The notes beneath the pieces are model-generated. The model searched no databases, had not been told where the DNA came from, and worked only from the letters and a program-made list of their open reading frames with translations. From Prevotella nigrescens (GTDB lineage Bacteria; Bacteroidota; Bacteroidia; Bacteroidales; Bacteroidaceae): a DNA stretch of 64,000 bases. Positions 1 to 9,537 of the stretch are shown here, one piece after another. Within the stretch, counting starts at the first letter, position 1. Every line of letters begins with the position of its first letter. Location of the stretch: positions 1,918,001 to 1,982,000 of the forward strand of contig NZ_CP133465.1 of the NCBI RefSeq assembly GCF_031191185.1, read 5' to 3'. The position numbers and the translations under genes are program-made.

Positions 1-1625
1 AAAACTGGGACACTTACAATCAGCTTAATATGTATTATCGCCGCAATGGTTTGGAGCTGACGGCTGGTTCGGCTTACAATATTAACAATAGTCTAAACAA
101 ACAAACCACTATAAACGAGGTGCAGACCGCCAATTTGTGGACCAACAAGTGGACAAGCGATAATCGTAATCGTAATACAAACAACAATTATACGCTTTCG
201 GCAGCCTACGAGTTCAATGCCAACCACTCTGTTGGTGCGCGTTTCTTCACCAATTTGTTTGTTGGTGCAAACAATTTCCATGGTCATTTCTCTACCGATG
301 TGCTAAAAAACTATATGCTCTACGACCATATAGAGTCACAAATTAGCGGTAGCTCTACTGCCATTCCTAATAAAAGTCTCTCGGCTTATTACGTTGGAAA
401 AGTGGGAAAGATAGATATAGATTTCAATACAGACTACTATTACGGTAGAGAAACCGAACGCTATGCAACGACAGAGCAAAGCGCTAACTACGATAATCGT
501 ACGGTAACATCGGTCGGAATACATACAAACAAGTTCTTTGCAACAAAGCTGGTGCTCTCTCACCCGTTGTTTGGCGGTAGCCTGTCGGTTGGAAACGAGA
601 ACACTTTCACTAATCACGAACAGAATTATGTCAATCAAGAAAACGTGGTTCCCAGCACAGCATCAACCATTAAGGAGCGCAATAACGCTTTCTTCTTCGA
701 ATATAGCCGACCCACACCCATTGGTCAGCTTATGGCAGGATTGCGCTACGAGCACGTAAATTCTGATTATTACGAGCAAGGAGTGTATAGTCCAGCACAC
801 AGCCGTACCTACAACCAATGGTTTCCGTCGCTCACTTTCGCAACAAAGATAAAGGAAGTAGGCTTGCAACTCTCTTATTCGGCAAAGACATCGCGCCCTT
901 CTTACAACCAGTTAGGTACGAACGTAGCGTATATGAACCGCTTTACGCGTCAGAGTGGTAACCCTACACTGAAGCCAGAAACACTACACAACATTACGCT
1001 TGTGAGCAGTTGGAGCTGGCTAACCTTTGTTGCCAACTACACACAGACACACAACAAAATTATGTATTGGAACGAACAAGAAAGCACTGATGAAAATATA
1101 ACCAACTTGCGTTACCGCAATTTCAAAAGGTTTCCTGCCTTAACACTGAGCCTTACCGCAGCACCGACAATCGGAGTATGGTCTCCACAACTCACATTGT
1201 TCTGCCAAAAGCAATGGTTCAACATAGAACGCTTGGGCAGCAAGTTCTATTTGAACGAACCTGTATGGGGCATGCAGTGGGGAAACACGCTTGAGTTTAA
1301 ACACGGTCTGACTGCCGAAGCTAACTTGAAAGTAACTTCTAAGGGCATCTCAGAGAATGTTAAAATTACAAGAAACAACTGTGCATTCGACTGTTCGATA
1401 AGAAAAGCATTCCTGAACGACCGCCTTTCTGTTACTGTAGGCGTAAACGATCTGTTCAATCGCTCCACCAATCAATTGTTGATTTATACGAATAACTTAA
1501 GTATGGATATGAAGCAAGAGTTAGATAGCCGAGATTTCTATGTTACTTTGCGCTATAAATTCAACACGGCACGTAGCAAATATAAAGGAACAGGAGCAGG
1601 ACAGAGCGAACGTAAACGCTTCTAA
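1..1625 (+). CDS. TonB-dependent receptor, C-terminal beta-barrel part (5' end outside window)
   Basis: The reading frame is open from the first bases of the window, so the N-terminal plug domain lies upstream and only about 540 residues are seen. The visible part alternates short polar and aromatic strands typical of an outer-membrane barrel, with a repeated pattern of aromatic-x-aromatic strand ends and Asn/Thr-rich loops. The segment near nt 880-1000 (SAKTSRPSYNQLG, then NPTLKPET) is typical of the Bacteroidetes TonB-receptor barrel family (OMP_b-brl_3 type). The last strand, DFYVTLRYKFN, precedes a basic tail. Family knowledge: such receptors import iron complexes, peptides or glycans using TonB energy. 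The substrate cannot be told from this fragment. Confidence 0.85.
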   Translation, partial: NWDTYNQLNMYYRRNGLELTAGSAYNINNSLNKQTTINEVQTANLWTNKWTSDNRNRNTNNNYTLSAAYEFNANHSVGARFFTNLFVGANNFHGHFSTDVLKNYMLYDHIESQISGSSTAIPNKSLSAYYVGKVGKIDIDFNTDYYYGRETERYATTEQSANYDNRTVTSVGIHTNKFFATKLVLSHPLFGGSLSVGNENTFTNHEQNYVNQENVVPSTASTIKERNNAFFFEYSRPTPIGQLMAGLRYEHVNSDYYEQGVYSPAHSRTYNQWFPSLTFATKIKEVGLQLSYSAKTSRPSYNQLGTNVAYMNRFTRQSGNPTLKPETLHNITLVSSWSWLTFVANYTQTHNKIMYWNEQESTDENITNLRYRNFKRFPALTLSLTAAPTIGVWSPQLTLFCQKQWFNIERLGSKFYLNEPVWGMQWGNTLEFKHGLTAEANLKVTSKGISENVKITRNNCAFDCSIRKAFLNDRLSVTVGVNDLFNRSTNQLLIYTNNLSMDMKQELDSRDFYVTLRYKFNTARSKYKGTGAGQSERKRF

Positions 1626-1711
1626 TCCACGACGAGTGCGCAGAAAATGCGTTTTCCACGCCCCATTTTCTCCGTTTTTCGGGGCAGAAAATACAATTTA
1701 TATATACAGAT

Positions 1712-2320
1712 ATGAAGATAAAATTAAACCTGTTTATATTGTTCATTCTTTTATCGAACAGTATGTTTTCTCAATCCATTAAAATTACAAACCATTATGG
1801 AAGCGAAAACAAAGAGATTCAAGACCTGATTGATTTTGAAAGTATTTACATAGAACAATTGAGCTTTGAAGGAGAAACACTTAAAGGGAAATCGTATCAA
1901 ATAGCACTCGAAGAATACATCGAAGGCAGATTAGCCCATACCACAATGCTTTTCGATGGTACGGAAAGCGATTATTTCAAGATTTCATCAAGCAAGGAAA
2001 CCGTGAAGTTTTTCTTTAAATTCAGTGAAGACAAACTGAAGATATTCATTCGAGGGAATAGGTTCGGAAGCAAGAAATCCTATTTTCACCTATCAGGCGA
2101 TTATGAGAAATATGCCTTAAAAGACTTCTTCGGAAACAAGAAAGAACTTTTGGTTAGCGGTTCAAGCAAGACAACAATCTTTGCAATAATAACTCCGACA
2201 ATCCATGAGGACGGTTCAGCCTCTTATTGCGAAGTTGTTCAAGCAAACGAAAAGCCCGAAAAACTTGGCGAGAAGTTTAAAATACCACACTACTTCTTGC
2301 TCACCATAACCTTTCAATAA
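1712..2320 (+). CDS. Small exported protein of unknown function
   Basis: A 202-residue protein with a clear N-terminal signal peptide: two Lys, a hydrophobic core, and a likely cleavage site after NSMFSQ near residue 21. No cysteine follows the core, so it is probably a soluble periplasmic or surface protein rather than a lipoprotein. The rest is rich in beta-strand-like alternation and charged residues, and I recognise no family. It starts 86 nt after the TonB-receptor gene on the same strand and could be co-transcribed with it. A strong hairpin 90 nt downstream probably ends the unit. Confidence 0.65.
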   Translation: MKIKLNLFILFILLSNSMFSQSIKITNHYGSENKEIQDLIDFESIYIEQLSFEGETLKGKSYQIALEEYIEGRLAHTTMLFDGTESDYFKISSSKETVKFFFKFSEDKLKIFIRGNRFGSKKSYFHLSGDYEKYALKDFFGNKKELLVSGSSKTTIFAIITPTIHEDGSASYCEVVQANEKPEKLGEKFKIPHYFLLTITFQ

Positions 2321-2410
2321 GCAACTTCTCTACCTACTGTTGGACTCTGCGACCGAACAAACGCACATTGCTTGTGGCCAGAATAGCATTTATATTGTAG
2401 TATCTTTTAA

Positions 2411-2445
2411 AAAGGTGTGTCAAAAGTCAGATTTGACACACCTTT
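2411..2445. terminator. Perfect 14-bp hairpin, probable bidirectional terminator
   Basis: Left arm AAAGGTGTGTCAAA (2411-2424) and its exact complement (2432-2445) enclose a 7-nt loop. The A-rich left edge and T-rich right edge suit termination in both directions. It lies between the 3' ends of two convergent units: the small exported protein (+) and the glycogen operon (-). The remaining spacer 2321-2634 also holds a 10-bp inverted repeat, TTCTGCAAGT (2513-2522) with its complement at 2544-2553, and no gene. Confidence 0.75.
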
Positions 2446-2634
2446 ATAATGCTGGTAACTCTCCAAGAAAGAGAATAACAACAGTTTCCGAATGTACTTT
2501 TTTAGTATAAAATTCTGCAAGTCTTATACTGTGAAAGTACAAAACTTGCAGAAACATACAATCAAAAGGAGTATAATTGCTTATAAATCATTGAAATAAC
2601 TCCTTTTTAAAGGACGACTACCGTAGAATGCACG

Positions 2635-4065
2635 TTATGCCTTCTTTGTTGCAGCCTTCTTCGTGGTAGTTGTCTTTGCTTTCGTTGATGCAGACTTTGC
2701 CTTCGCTTTTCCAGTTTTCTCATAGCCTGCAGATTGTCCTAACTTAGCACGCAGCTTGTCGCTTTCGCTTGCCAACTTCTCTGCCTTGGCTTTCAGCAAC
2801 ACAATCTCCTTGTCTTTCGTTTCTATTTCGGTTTCCTGATTGTGTATCGTAGTAAGCAAGGCATTCAGTTCCTCGTTGTCTATATCGGCAGGATAAAGCG
2901 CATTTACCCGACTCATGAAGTCGCCCAGAATGTTCATATAGTTGGTGAAGGCATCGAACGGCGTACTGTAAATACCACGGTCTACACCTACAGGCACAGG
3001 TTTCGTACTCATGGCACTGAAGTTATCGCTTGCCTGAAGATAGTCCCAGTCCTGATTAATGCGTGGGTCGTTGGCAATGCGCACTCTATCGGCGATGCTG
3101 TACAGCTTGTTGAAAGCTTCGCGTTGCATGGGGTTTCCAAGCCATGTACTTATGTCTCGTTCTTCGTCGCGCCAGCTTAACGGATAGGGAACATCGAACT
3201 CGTCCACGCTCTTGGCACGCTCGCAAATCTCCGTTGGAGTAGAGAAGGATATTCCTCGCTGTCGTGCGCATTCGGGCAACGCCTTGAAGAACTCGAGTAT
3301 ATTGCTGTGCAAAGGTTGCTCGATGCCCAGTGCCGTGAGGTTCATAAAGATGCCGTAAATCTGCTCTTCGGCTGGCTGAGCTGCCATTTCGTCAATGTAA
3401 TTGTCGGCAAACAGTGGATACCCCTCCCACTCCGAGTTGTTGAATCGGAGCGAAATATCGTCGCTCAGGTTTACATCGCGCAGGATTAGTTTCAGCTGCG
3501 GTGCGAGTGCACAATGGTAAAGATAATGCGGACTGCGCCAACCCAATGCGTGTTTTGCACCTTCCGTAATCATTCCCTTGAACTTCATCTCGGCAGCCAT
3601 TCGCCCTATCTCGTCGCTGTATATAAGCGAAGAGTTGCGCAGCACCTTCGGTGTGTAGCCAAAATACTCCTTAATCTTTTTGCTCTGTCGTTTTACTTCG
3701 GCTTTGAAGCTGTCTTCATTTCCCAACGAAGCCAGGCCGTGCGAATAAGGTTCGGCAAGAAATTCCACACAACCTGTCTTGGCAAGCTCTTGTACCTTCT
3801 CTATTACTTCAGGTGCATACTTTTCCAAACTCTCTATGCCCACACCCGAAAGGCAGAGTGCCACCTTGAAGTAACCGTTGCTGTCTTTTATCATTTGCAG
3901 CAGCGTGTCGAGCGCAGGAACGTAGCTTCGCTGCACAATATCTGTAATGCTGCGTTCGTTTTCGTAGTCGTCGTAATAATAATGATCGGTTCCAATGTCG
4001 AAGAAACGATAACGACGCAGGTGTATAATCTGATGTATCTCGAAATATAAGCAAATTGTTTTCAT
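2635..4065 (-). CDS. Glycoside hydrolase family 57 protein (alpha-glucan acting) with Lys/Ala-rich tail
   Basis: A 476-residue protein. Residues 1 to about 390 look like a GH57 catalytic barrel: an N-terminal CLYFEIHQ strand (family position of the HQP motif), EFLAEPYSHGL near residue 100, and ITEGAKHALGWRSP near 166-180, whose Glu sits where the family nucleophile is expected. LILRDVNLSDD follows, as expected for the acid/base Asp region. These assignments are by pattern, not alignment. Residues about 400-450 form a Glu/Lys coiled coil, and the last 25 residues are a Lys/Ala/Thr tail resembling histone H1-like tails. It is third in an operon with a GT4 glycosyltransferase (49 nt upstream) and a debranching enzyme, an arrangement known in Bacteroides for glycogen metabolism. 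Confidence 0.85.
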   Translation of the reverse strand: MKTICLYFEIHQIIHLRRYRFFDIGTDHYYYDDYENERSITDIVQRSYVPALDTLLQMIKDSNGYFKVALCLSGVGIESLEKYAPEVIEKVQELAKTGCVEFLAEPYSHGLASLGNEDSFKAEVKRQSKKIKEYFGYTPKVLRNSSLIYSDEIGRMAAEMKFKGMITEGAKHALGWRSPHYLYHCALAPQLKLILRDVNLSDDISLRFNNSEWEGYPLFADNYIDEMAAQPAEEQIYGIFMNLTALGIEQPLHSNILEFFKALPECARQRGISFSTPTEICERAKSVDEFDVPYPLSWRDEERDISTWLGNPMQREAFNKLYSIADRVRIANDPRINQDWDYLQASDNFSAMSTKPVPVGVDRGIYSTPFDAFTNYMNILGDFMSRVNALYPADIDNEELNALLTTIHNQETEIETKDKEIVLLKAKAEKLASESDKLRAKLGQSAGYEKTGKAKAKSASTKAKTTTTKKAATKKA

Positions 4066-4114
4066 TGTCTTTTGTTTTAATGTTGTTGAATTTAAGTAAT
4101 GCTGTCGTTCTCGC

Positions 4115-5386
4115 TTAACTGTTCCAGCCCAACGTGCGCAGATATAGTTTGCGAATTAACGTACCTACCTTCTCCCACGTTATATTGTTTACCTCTCGTA
4201 TGCCTTCTTCTGCCAAATAGTTGAACAGGCTTTCGTTGTGGCAGATAGAATAAATGGCATCTGCCATAGCTTCTATGTCCCAGTAATCTAACTTTATACA
4301 ATTGTGCAGAATTTCGGCGCAACCGCTCTGTTTAGATATAATGGTTGGCGTTCCGCATTGCATTGCTTCCAGCGGCGAAATACCGAAAGGTTCGCTCACC
4401 GACGGCATGACGTAGACATCTGATGCTTTCAGGCATTCATACACTTGGTTGCCTTTCATGAAACCTGGGAAGTGAAAGCGGTCGGCAATACCTCGTTCGG
4501 CAGCCAGCATTATCATTTGGTTCATCATATCGCCCGAACCTGCCATGCAGAAACGAACGTTGCGCGTACGTTGCAACACCATGTTGGCTGCTTCTATAAA
4601 GTATTCCGGCCCCTTCTGCATCGTGATACGTCCAAGGAAAGTTACGATTTTTTCTTTTCCTTTGTGTGAAGGTCGAGGCATGTTAGCCACCTCTTCACGC
4701 AACGGATAGACGGCATTGTGCACAGTAAACACCTTGTCGGGGTTCTGATAATAGTGCTTGATAACTATCTGCCGTGTAAGTTCCGACACGCACATGATGC
4801 AGTCGGCATTGTCCATACCGTCTTTTTCTATTGCATAAACGGTAGGGTTTACCTTTCCTCCCGACCTATCGAAGTCGGTGGCATGTATGTGAATGCAGAG
4901 TGGTTTGCCCGATACCTTCTTGGCGTGAATACCAGCCGGGAAGGTAAGCCAGTCGTGGGCGTGGATAATGTCGTAGTCCAACGTGCGTGCCACCACACCT
5001 GCTATAATGGAATAGTTGTTTATCTCCTCGGTCAGGTTTGGGGGATAACCGCCGGCAAACTCCATTGAGCCTATATCGTTTACATTCATATTGCTGAAAT
5101 CGGCATAGATATTATTGCGCAATCTGTAATATAGGTCTGCATCCATAATGTTGCCCAGTCGATTTCGCAGATAGCCATCGTCGATGTTGCGATATACAAT
5201 AGGCACACAGTTCATAGCCACGATATTGGCGAAAGTTTTGTCTTCATCGCCAAAGGGACGTGGCAGGCAGAGCGTAGTTTCTATGTCGCCTTGTACGTGC
5301 AGCCCCTCAGAAATACCAAAATTAGCAGTCGCCAATCCGCCAAATACATGTGGTGGGTACTCCCAACCGAACATTAATACTTTCAT
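4115..5386 (-). CDS. GT4-family glycosyltransferase, glycogen-synthase-like
   Basis: A 423-residue GT-B fold protein. The N-terminus MKVLMFGWEYPP followed by a GGLA loop is the usual acceptor/ADP-glucose-site region of starch/glycogen-synthase-like enzymes. IIHAHDWLTFPAG (near 140-150) matches the conserved HAHDW segment. The C-terminal donor domain has FLGRITMQKGPEYFIEA and the EPFGISPLEAMQCGTP motif carrying the EX7E pair of retaining glycosyltransferases. It lies 17 nt downstream of the debranching enzyme and upstream of the GH57 gene. In related Bacteroidales this enzyme is annotated as glycogen synthase; the in vivo donor is inferred, not seen. Confidence 0.85.
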   Translation of the reverse strand: MKVLMFGWEYPPHVFGGLATANFGISEGLHVQGDIETTLCLPRPFGDEDKTFANIVAMNCVPIVYRNIDDGYLRNRLGNIMDADLYYRLRNNIYADFSNMNVNDIGSMEFAGGYPPNLTEEINNYSIIAGVVARTLDYDIIHAHDWLTFPAGIHAKKVSGKPLCIHIHATDFDRSGGKVNPTVYAIEKDGMDNADCIMCVSELTRQIVIKHYYQNPDKVFTVHNAVYPLREEVANMPRPSHKGKEKIVTFLGRITMQKGPEYFIEAANMVLQRTRNVRFCMAGSGDMMNQMIMLAAERGIADRFHFPGFMKGNQVYECLKASDVYVMPSVSEPFGISPLEAMQCGTPTIISKQSGCAEILHNCIKLDYWDIEAMADAIYSICHNESLFNYLAEEGIREVNNITWEKVGTLIRKLYLRTLGWNS

Positions 5387-5403
5387 GTTGTGTCCTCCTA
5401 ATC

Positions 5404-7347
5404 TTAATATTTATACTTTTCGAGTAACGCCAACGTACGCAACACTTCGCCAACATTCATTGCAAACGAGATGGCTCCACGTCCAGGATAAGGCGGATTG
5501 CCATCGAAAAACTCGGGAATGGTACCTAAGCAGTGGTTCATAACCTCGTCTTCATAACCAATAAGTTGTCGTTCTACAAAGCTCAGACGAGTGCGTTTGT
5601 ACAATTTAAGACATGCTTCGAGATAGAAGCACCCTAACCAGGGCCATGCAGTTCCCTGATGGTACACACGTGTGCGATGTTCTCTGTCGCCTACACAGAT
5701 GGGCGCATATCCTCCACTCTTTGGTGAAAGCGACCGCAGACCTTTTGGCGTAAGCAGCTCGCGTGTGCAAATGTCTACCACCCCTCGTTTCTGACTTTGA
5801 TCCAAAGGCGAGTAATCGAGTGCCGCAGCCATTATCATATTTGGTCGGACACTCCAGTCTGCCATGTTGCCGTCTACATAATCGTACAAGTAACCGCAGT
5901 TGTTCAAGAACGTATTAACGAATGCAACCTTGCAATTTACAGCCATTTTCTCTAAGTGTGTGGCATATTCGGCTTGAGGAGTTTCGCTGAACAGCCATGA
6001 CACGAACTTAAGGTCGTTGTACCATAGGGCATTAAACTCTACGATATAGCCAGACCGTGGATTTACGGGCTTACCGTCTATCATGCCGTCCATCCATGTT
6101 ATAGCCTTATTCTTGCCGTCTGCATACAGCAATCCGTTTGTATCTAATGAAAGATTCGGATGTTTCCCGCTTTCAATATAGTCCATTATATCGTGCAAGA
6201 GGTTGCCGTAGAGTTTCAGGCAATTATCTTTCCCTGCCTCTTTGGCATACTGCTGAATGGTCCACATGCACCAAAGCAACACGTCTGGTTGGTCTATCCC
6301 TTCGATATCTACCGTTACATGTTCGTTGTTCATGAACTCCCGCAAGCCCCGCCCGGCTGTTTTCATCACCAATTCAAAGTAGTTTTGCTCTTCTATACAG
6401 AGTGTAAGACCTGGCAATGCTACAAACTGGTCGCGGGCTCTGCACTTAAACCACGGATATCCTGCAAGTATGTAGCGGTCGTCGTTCTTCTTCCGGTTGT
6501 GGAACTGGTGGGCAGCATTCACAAGACAATGGAAGAAGTTGTCGCGTGACTGTCGGGCTTCAACCTCCTTGTCGAAGAGTCGCTTCAAGGTCGAAGTCTT
6601 TATTTCCGACGTCGAGCCTGAGAAAACAATGCTTTCTCCCTTCCGTATCTTCATTTCAAAATAACCGGGAACATACAGGTCTTCATCGGAATGATAGCCG
6701 CGGGATTCTTCTTTCGGATACTCCAAACCTCTGTACCAATAGGGTTCGTAATGAAACTCGTTGTCTTTTGAAAACTGCATATACAGTTGCGGATAGCCTT
6801 CATAAAGACAAGTGGCTATTCCATTCTCAACATTATGGTATTCGCGGTTTATGGCACTATTCTCATGGGTAAACTCGCGCACGCTCCTGAAAGCAAGGAA
6901 AGGGCGGAACTGCAACAGAGTCGTGCCTTGTCCCTCTAATAAAGTGTAGCGTACGAGTATGCGTTCTTCGTAGTGCTGGAACACAACTTCCTTTTTCAGC
7001 AATGCACTGCCCACTCTGTATATAGTGGTAGGTACCTTGTCGCAATTAAACTCACGAATGTACTTGTGCCCGTTCGGACTGTAATTTCCTCCGTGATACT
7101 TATGCAATCCAAGGTTGAAGGCTGCCCCATGCTGTATCACCGTTGGGTCGAGCGAACTCAACAGTACATGGTTCTCGCTGTCGAGCCCGGGCACTGGCAC
7201 TACTAATAGTCCGTGATACTTCCGTGTGTTGCAGTCTACAATGGTCGAGCAAGAATATGCTCCCGACCGATTGGTTCGCAATAACTCTCTCGGTAGCGAA
7301 TCCTGTAAGTTCGTCATCGAAGCTTTTTCAAATTTAAGGTATCCCAT
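5404..7347 (-). CDS. Glycogen debranching enzyme (amylo-alpha-1,6-glucosidase family)
   Basis: A 647-residue protein with the two-part bacterial/archaeal GDE layout. The N-terminal beta-domain starts SLPRELLRTNRSGAYSCSTI followed by CNTRKYHGLLV, the usual opening of this family. The C-terminal (alpha/alpha)6 barrel has GYPWFKCRARDQFVALPGL, TWMDGMIDGKPVNPRSGY and TRVYHQGTAWPWLGCFYLEA. These hold the conserved Asp/Glu and Trp positions of amylo-1,6-glucosidases (the TWMDA-like and HxGTxWPW motifs). It removes alpha-1,6 branches from glycogen-like glucan in the cytoplasm. It is the first gene of the operon; a TAACTTTG -7 box lies on the minus strand at 7435-7442, about 90 nt upstream. Confidence 0.9.
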   Translation of the reverse strand: MGYLKFEKASMTNLQDSLPRELLRTNRSGAYSCSTIVDCNTRKYHGLLVVPVPGLDSENHVLLSSLDPTVIQHGAAFNLGLHKYHGGNYSPNGHKYIREFNCDKVPTTIYRVGSALLKKEVVFQHYEERILVRYTLLEGQGTTLLQFRPFLAFRSVREFTHENSAINREYHNVENGIATCLYEGYPQLYMQFSKDNEFHYEPYWYRGLEYPKEESRGYHSDEDLYVPGYFEMKIRKGESIVFSGSTSEIKTSTLKRLFDKEVEARQSRDNFFHCLVNAAHQFHNRKKNDDRYILAGYPWFKCRARDQFVALPGLTLCIEEQNYFELVMKTAGRGLREFMNNEHVTVDIEGIDQPDVLLWCMWTIQQYAKEAGKDNCLKLYGNLLHDIMDYIESGKHPNLSLDTNGLLYADGKNKAITWMDGMIDGKPVNPRSGYIVEFNALWYNDLKFVSWLFSETPQAEYATHLEKMAVNCKVAFVNTFLNNCGYLYDYVDGNMADWSVRPNMIMAAALDYSPLDQSQKRGVVDICTRELLTPKGLRSLSPKSGGYAPICVGDREHRTRVYHQGTAWPWLGCFYLEACLKLYKRTRLSFVERQLIGYEDEVMNHCLGTIPEFFDGNPPYPGRGAISFAMNVGEVLRTLALLEKYKY

Positions 7348-7434
7348 ATATCTCTCGGTTTTATGCCTATATTTAGTTGTTATAAACTTTCGTTTTATTG
7401 TGTGTAGTATGCACTATGTGTTTGTAATGTTGTT

Positions 7435-7442
7435 CAAAGTTA
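7435..7442 (-). promoter_or_regulatory. Probable -7 box of the glycogen operon promoter
   Basis: Read on the minus strand this is TAACTTTG, a match to the Bacteroidetes TAnnTTTG -7 element. A CTTG lies 17 nt further upstream, a weak match to the TTTG -33 box. It would give a leader of about 80 nt before the debranching enzyme start. Confidence 0.5.
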
Positions 7443-7720
7443 CAAATATTATTTGTAAACAAGCATTTTAATATATTTTTTAATATATTTTATTGCTTGG
7501 TTTATATTGTAAAGGCACACAATAACAATTATTGTATGTTGAGGTATTACTCCTATCGGAATCGTAAGACGATTTACCCTATTCATAAGCAGTCTTTGCA
7601 GCCTGAACAAGTTGTATCTGACCATCAAAAAACAGAGAGATTTCTTGCACACTGAAATCAATGAGAAATTGAACAAAGACAATGTACAAAATCGTCTTTT
7701 GTAATGAGCTATAAATCAAT

Positions 7721-7879
7721 ATGATAAGAGAAACAGAATGTCTTGAACATTATTTGCTCGTGGCACTACTAAGTGCTGTTTTTATCTTAACTGTGTTTAG
7801 CTTTTTACAAGTCATATACATAGTATTATCATTGCAATGGAACAGTACTAAAGTGTTCTGCACATTGAAACAGAAATAA
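7721..7879 (+). CDS. Candidate 52-residue single-span membrane peptide
   Basis: An ATG-to-TAA frame of 52 residues. Residues about 10-38 are almost entirely hydrophobic (LLVALLSAVFILTV then SFLQVIYIVLSL), enough for one membrane span, flanked by an acidic N-terminus and a basic C-terminus. The stop lies 3 nt before a strong hairpin (7883-7920), which fits a short transcript. Just upstream (about 7538-7703, +) is a further stretch of about 53 codons without a start codon that could be a coding remnant. No family is recognised and no clear -7 box is seen. The rest of the spacer 7348-7720 is AT-rich and otherwise empty. Confidence 0.35.
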   Translation: MIRETECLEHYLLVALLSAVFILTVFSFLQVIYIVLSLQWNSTKVFCTLKQK

Positions 7880-7882
7880 TTG

Positions 7883-7920
7883 AGAGACCCCGCTGTCCGT
7901 ACAAGAACAGCAGGGTCTCT
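7883..7920. terminator. Hairpin terminator between the 52-residue frame and degP
   Basis: Arms AGAGACCCCGCTGT (7883-7896) and ACAGCAGGGTCTCT (7907-7920) pair over 14 positions with one C-A mismatch and a 10-nt loop. It lies 69 nt past the end of the minus-strand degP gene and 3 nt past the plus-strand small frame, so it can serve either. Confidence 0.75.
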
Positions 7921-7988
7921 TAATTTATGTCTGTCTGGTCAGATCTACTTCAGAATGACAGCTCCGTTTTCTTAAGCCGCAAACAATA

Positions 7989-9443
7989 TTACTCGGACAA
8001 TGGAACTGCGAAGTAAGCTTTCTTTCCAGTAGGATAAATACCCTGAATGTAGAGTACCGGGTCGCTGCTGGTAGAGGCAGATTTCACAATCTTCTGCAAT
8101 GCATCGATGGAATTGACCGTCTGGTCGTTAACCTTCTGAATGATGAAGCCACGGTTGATGCCTGCATTGCGCAATGCGCCACCATTCACTTTCAATACTT
8201 CAAGACCGTACTTTATGTTCAATTGCTTCTGCATTGCCTCGGTTACAGGACGGAACTGTCCGCCAAGCACATCAATATCGGCTTGCTCTATAGGCTTTGT
8301 AGTGCCCTGCGCATTCTTCAGAGTAACAGTCTTTGTCATCTCTTTCTTATTGCGCAAGAATGTTATTGAGGCCTTGTCTCCGGGACGTTTGCTGTTGAGA
8401 AGCTGCTGGAGCTCTGCCATTTTCGTAACTTTCTTGCCATCGAACTTTGTAATGACGTCTTTGCTGTGTAGTCCAATCTCTGCACCGTTACCATCTTCGT
8501 TTACCTTGTCTACATAAACACCTTCGTTTGTGCCAAGGTCTACGTTCTTTCCCTCTTCTTTCTGTGCATTAATATAGTTGATAACGTCGCCACCTTGAAT
8601 GCCTAACATTACACGCTGCACGCTACCATACTTCTTAATGTCTTCTACCACTTTATTCATAATGGCTGTTGGAATAGCGAAGCCATAGCCACTGTAGGCA
8701 CCTGTCTGCGAATAAAGCATAGCATTAATACCCACCAATTCGCCTTGTACATTTACCAATGCACCACCAGAGTTGCCTTGGTTAATGGCAGCATCTGTCT
8801 GAATAAAGCTTTCTACACCCTGTGTTGCACCCAGTCCACGAGCCTTCGCACTAACAATACCTGCTGTAACAGTGCTGTTCAGATTGTATGGGTTGCCCAC
8901 TGCAATTACCCATTCGCCTACCTTCAGATTGTCGGAATTACCAATTGGCAAAGTAGGAAGGTTCTTTGCATTTACCTTAATCAGAGCAAGGTCTGTGCTC
9001 TTGTCCGTTCCTACTACACGAGCAGAGAACTCACGGTTGTCGTTCAAAGTAACCGTTAGCTCGTCGGCACCCTCTACAACGTGGTTGTTTGTTACGATGT
9101 AACCATCAGGAGATATAATAACACCGCTACCCGTTATGCTTCGCTTCGGTGTTTGTATTTGCTGCTGACGTGAACCGCCACCAGGATTACCGAATCCAAA
9201 GAAGTCGAAGAATCCGCCAAACGGGTCGTCGGGTACTTCTACGGTCTGCGTTTTTGAATTCTGCGCATTCTTGATATGGACAACGGCAGGCAATGCCTTT
9301 TCGGCAGCATAAGTAAGGTCAACCGGTTGTCCTGGTACACTCGACGAAGTTTCTGCAGCATACACTTTGATGAAAGCTCCTGTAGAGAACGTCAGTGCAA
9401 GCATGCAAGCTGCACCAACAAAAAACTTTTCAATCTTTTTCAT
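7989..9443 (-). CDS. degP: Periplasmic serine protease/chaperone Do (DegP/HtrA)
   Basis: A 484-residue protein. A signal peptide occupies residues 1-30. The trypsin-like domain has catalytic His121 (TNNHVVEGA), Asp151 (STDLALIK) and Ser225 (QGNSGGAL). Before it, residues about 73-95 form a Gly/Phe-rich LA-loop-like stretch. Two PDZ domains follow, about 270-375 and 395-480; the first opens with VMLGIQGGDV. It degrades or refolds misfolded envelope proteins. It is monocistronic: a terminator lies downstream, and about 140 nt upstream is a minus-strand TATATTTG -7 box (9588-9595). The resulting leader contains a tight 7-bp hairpin (9538-9554). Confidence 0.95.
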   Translation of the reverse strand: MKKIEKFFVGAACMLALTFSTGAFIKVYAAETSSSVPGQPVDLTYAAEKALPAVVHIKNAQNSKTQTVEVPDDPFGGFFDFFGFGNPGGGSRQQQIQTPKRSITGSGVIISPDGYIVTNNHVVEGADELTVTLNDNREFSARVVGTDKSTDLALIKVNAKNLPTLPIGNSDNLKVGEWVIAVGNPYNLNSTVTAGIVSAKARGLGATQGVESFIQTDAAINQGNSGGALVNVQGELVGINAMLYSQTGAYSGYGFAIPTAIMNKVVEDIKKYGSVQRVMLGIQGGDVINYINAQKEEGKNVDLGTNEGVYVDKVNEDGNGAEIGLHSKDVITKFDGKKVTKMAELQQLLNSKRPGDKASITFLRNKKEMTKTVTLKNAQGTTKPIEQADIDVLGGQFRPVTEAMQKQLNIKYGLEVLKVNGGALRNAGINRGFIIQKVNDQTVNSIDALQKIVKSASTSSDPVLYIQGIYPTGKKAYFAVPLSE

Positions 9444-9537
9444 ACTCTCTTTATCTTATTAATTAACATTATTGTCATCACAATCCAACCGAACCCTACG
9501 CACTTATTGGACATAAAGCACGCATTAATTCATTCTG

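Noticed and set aside
7449..7682. 77-codon minus-strand frame upstream of the debranching enzyme
   Set aside because: Runs through the likely glycogen-operon promoter region and has low-complexity Ile/Lys composition at its end.
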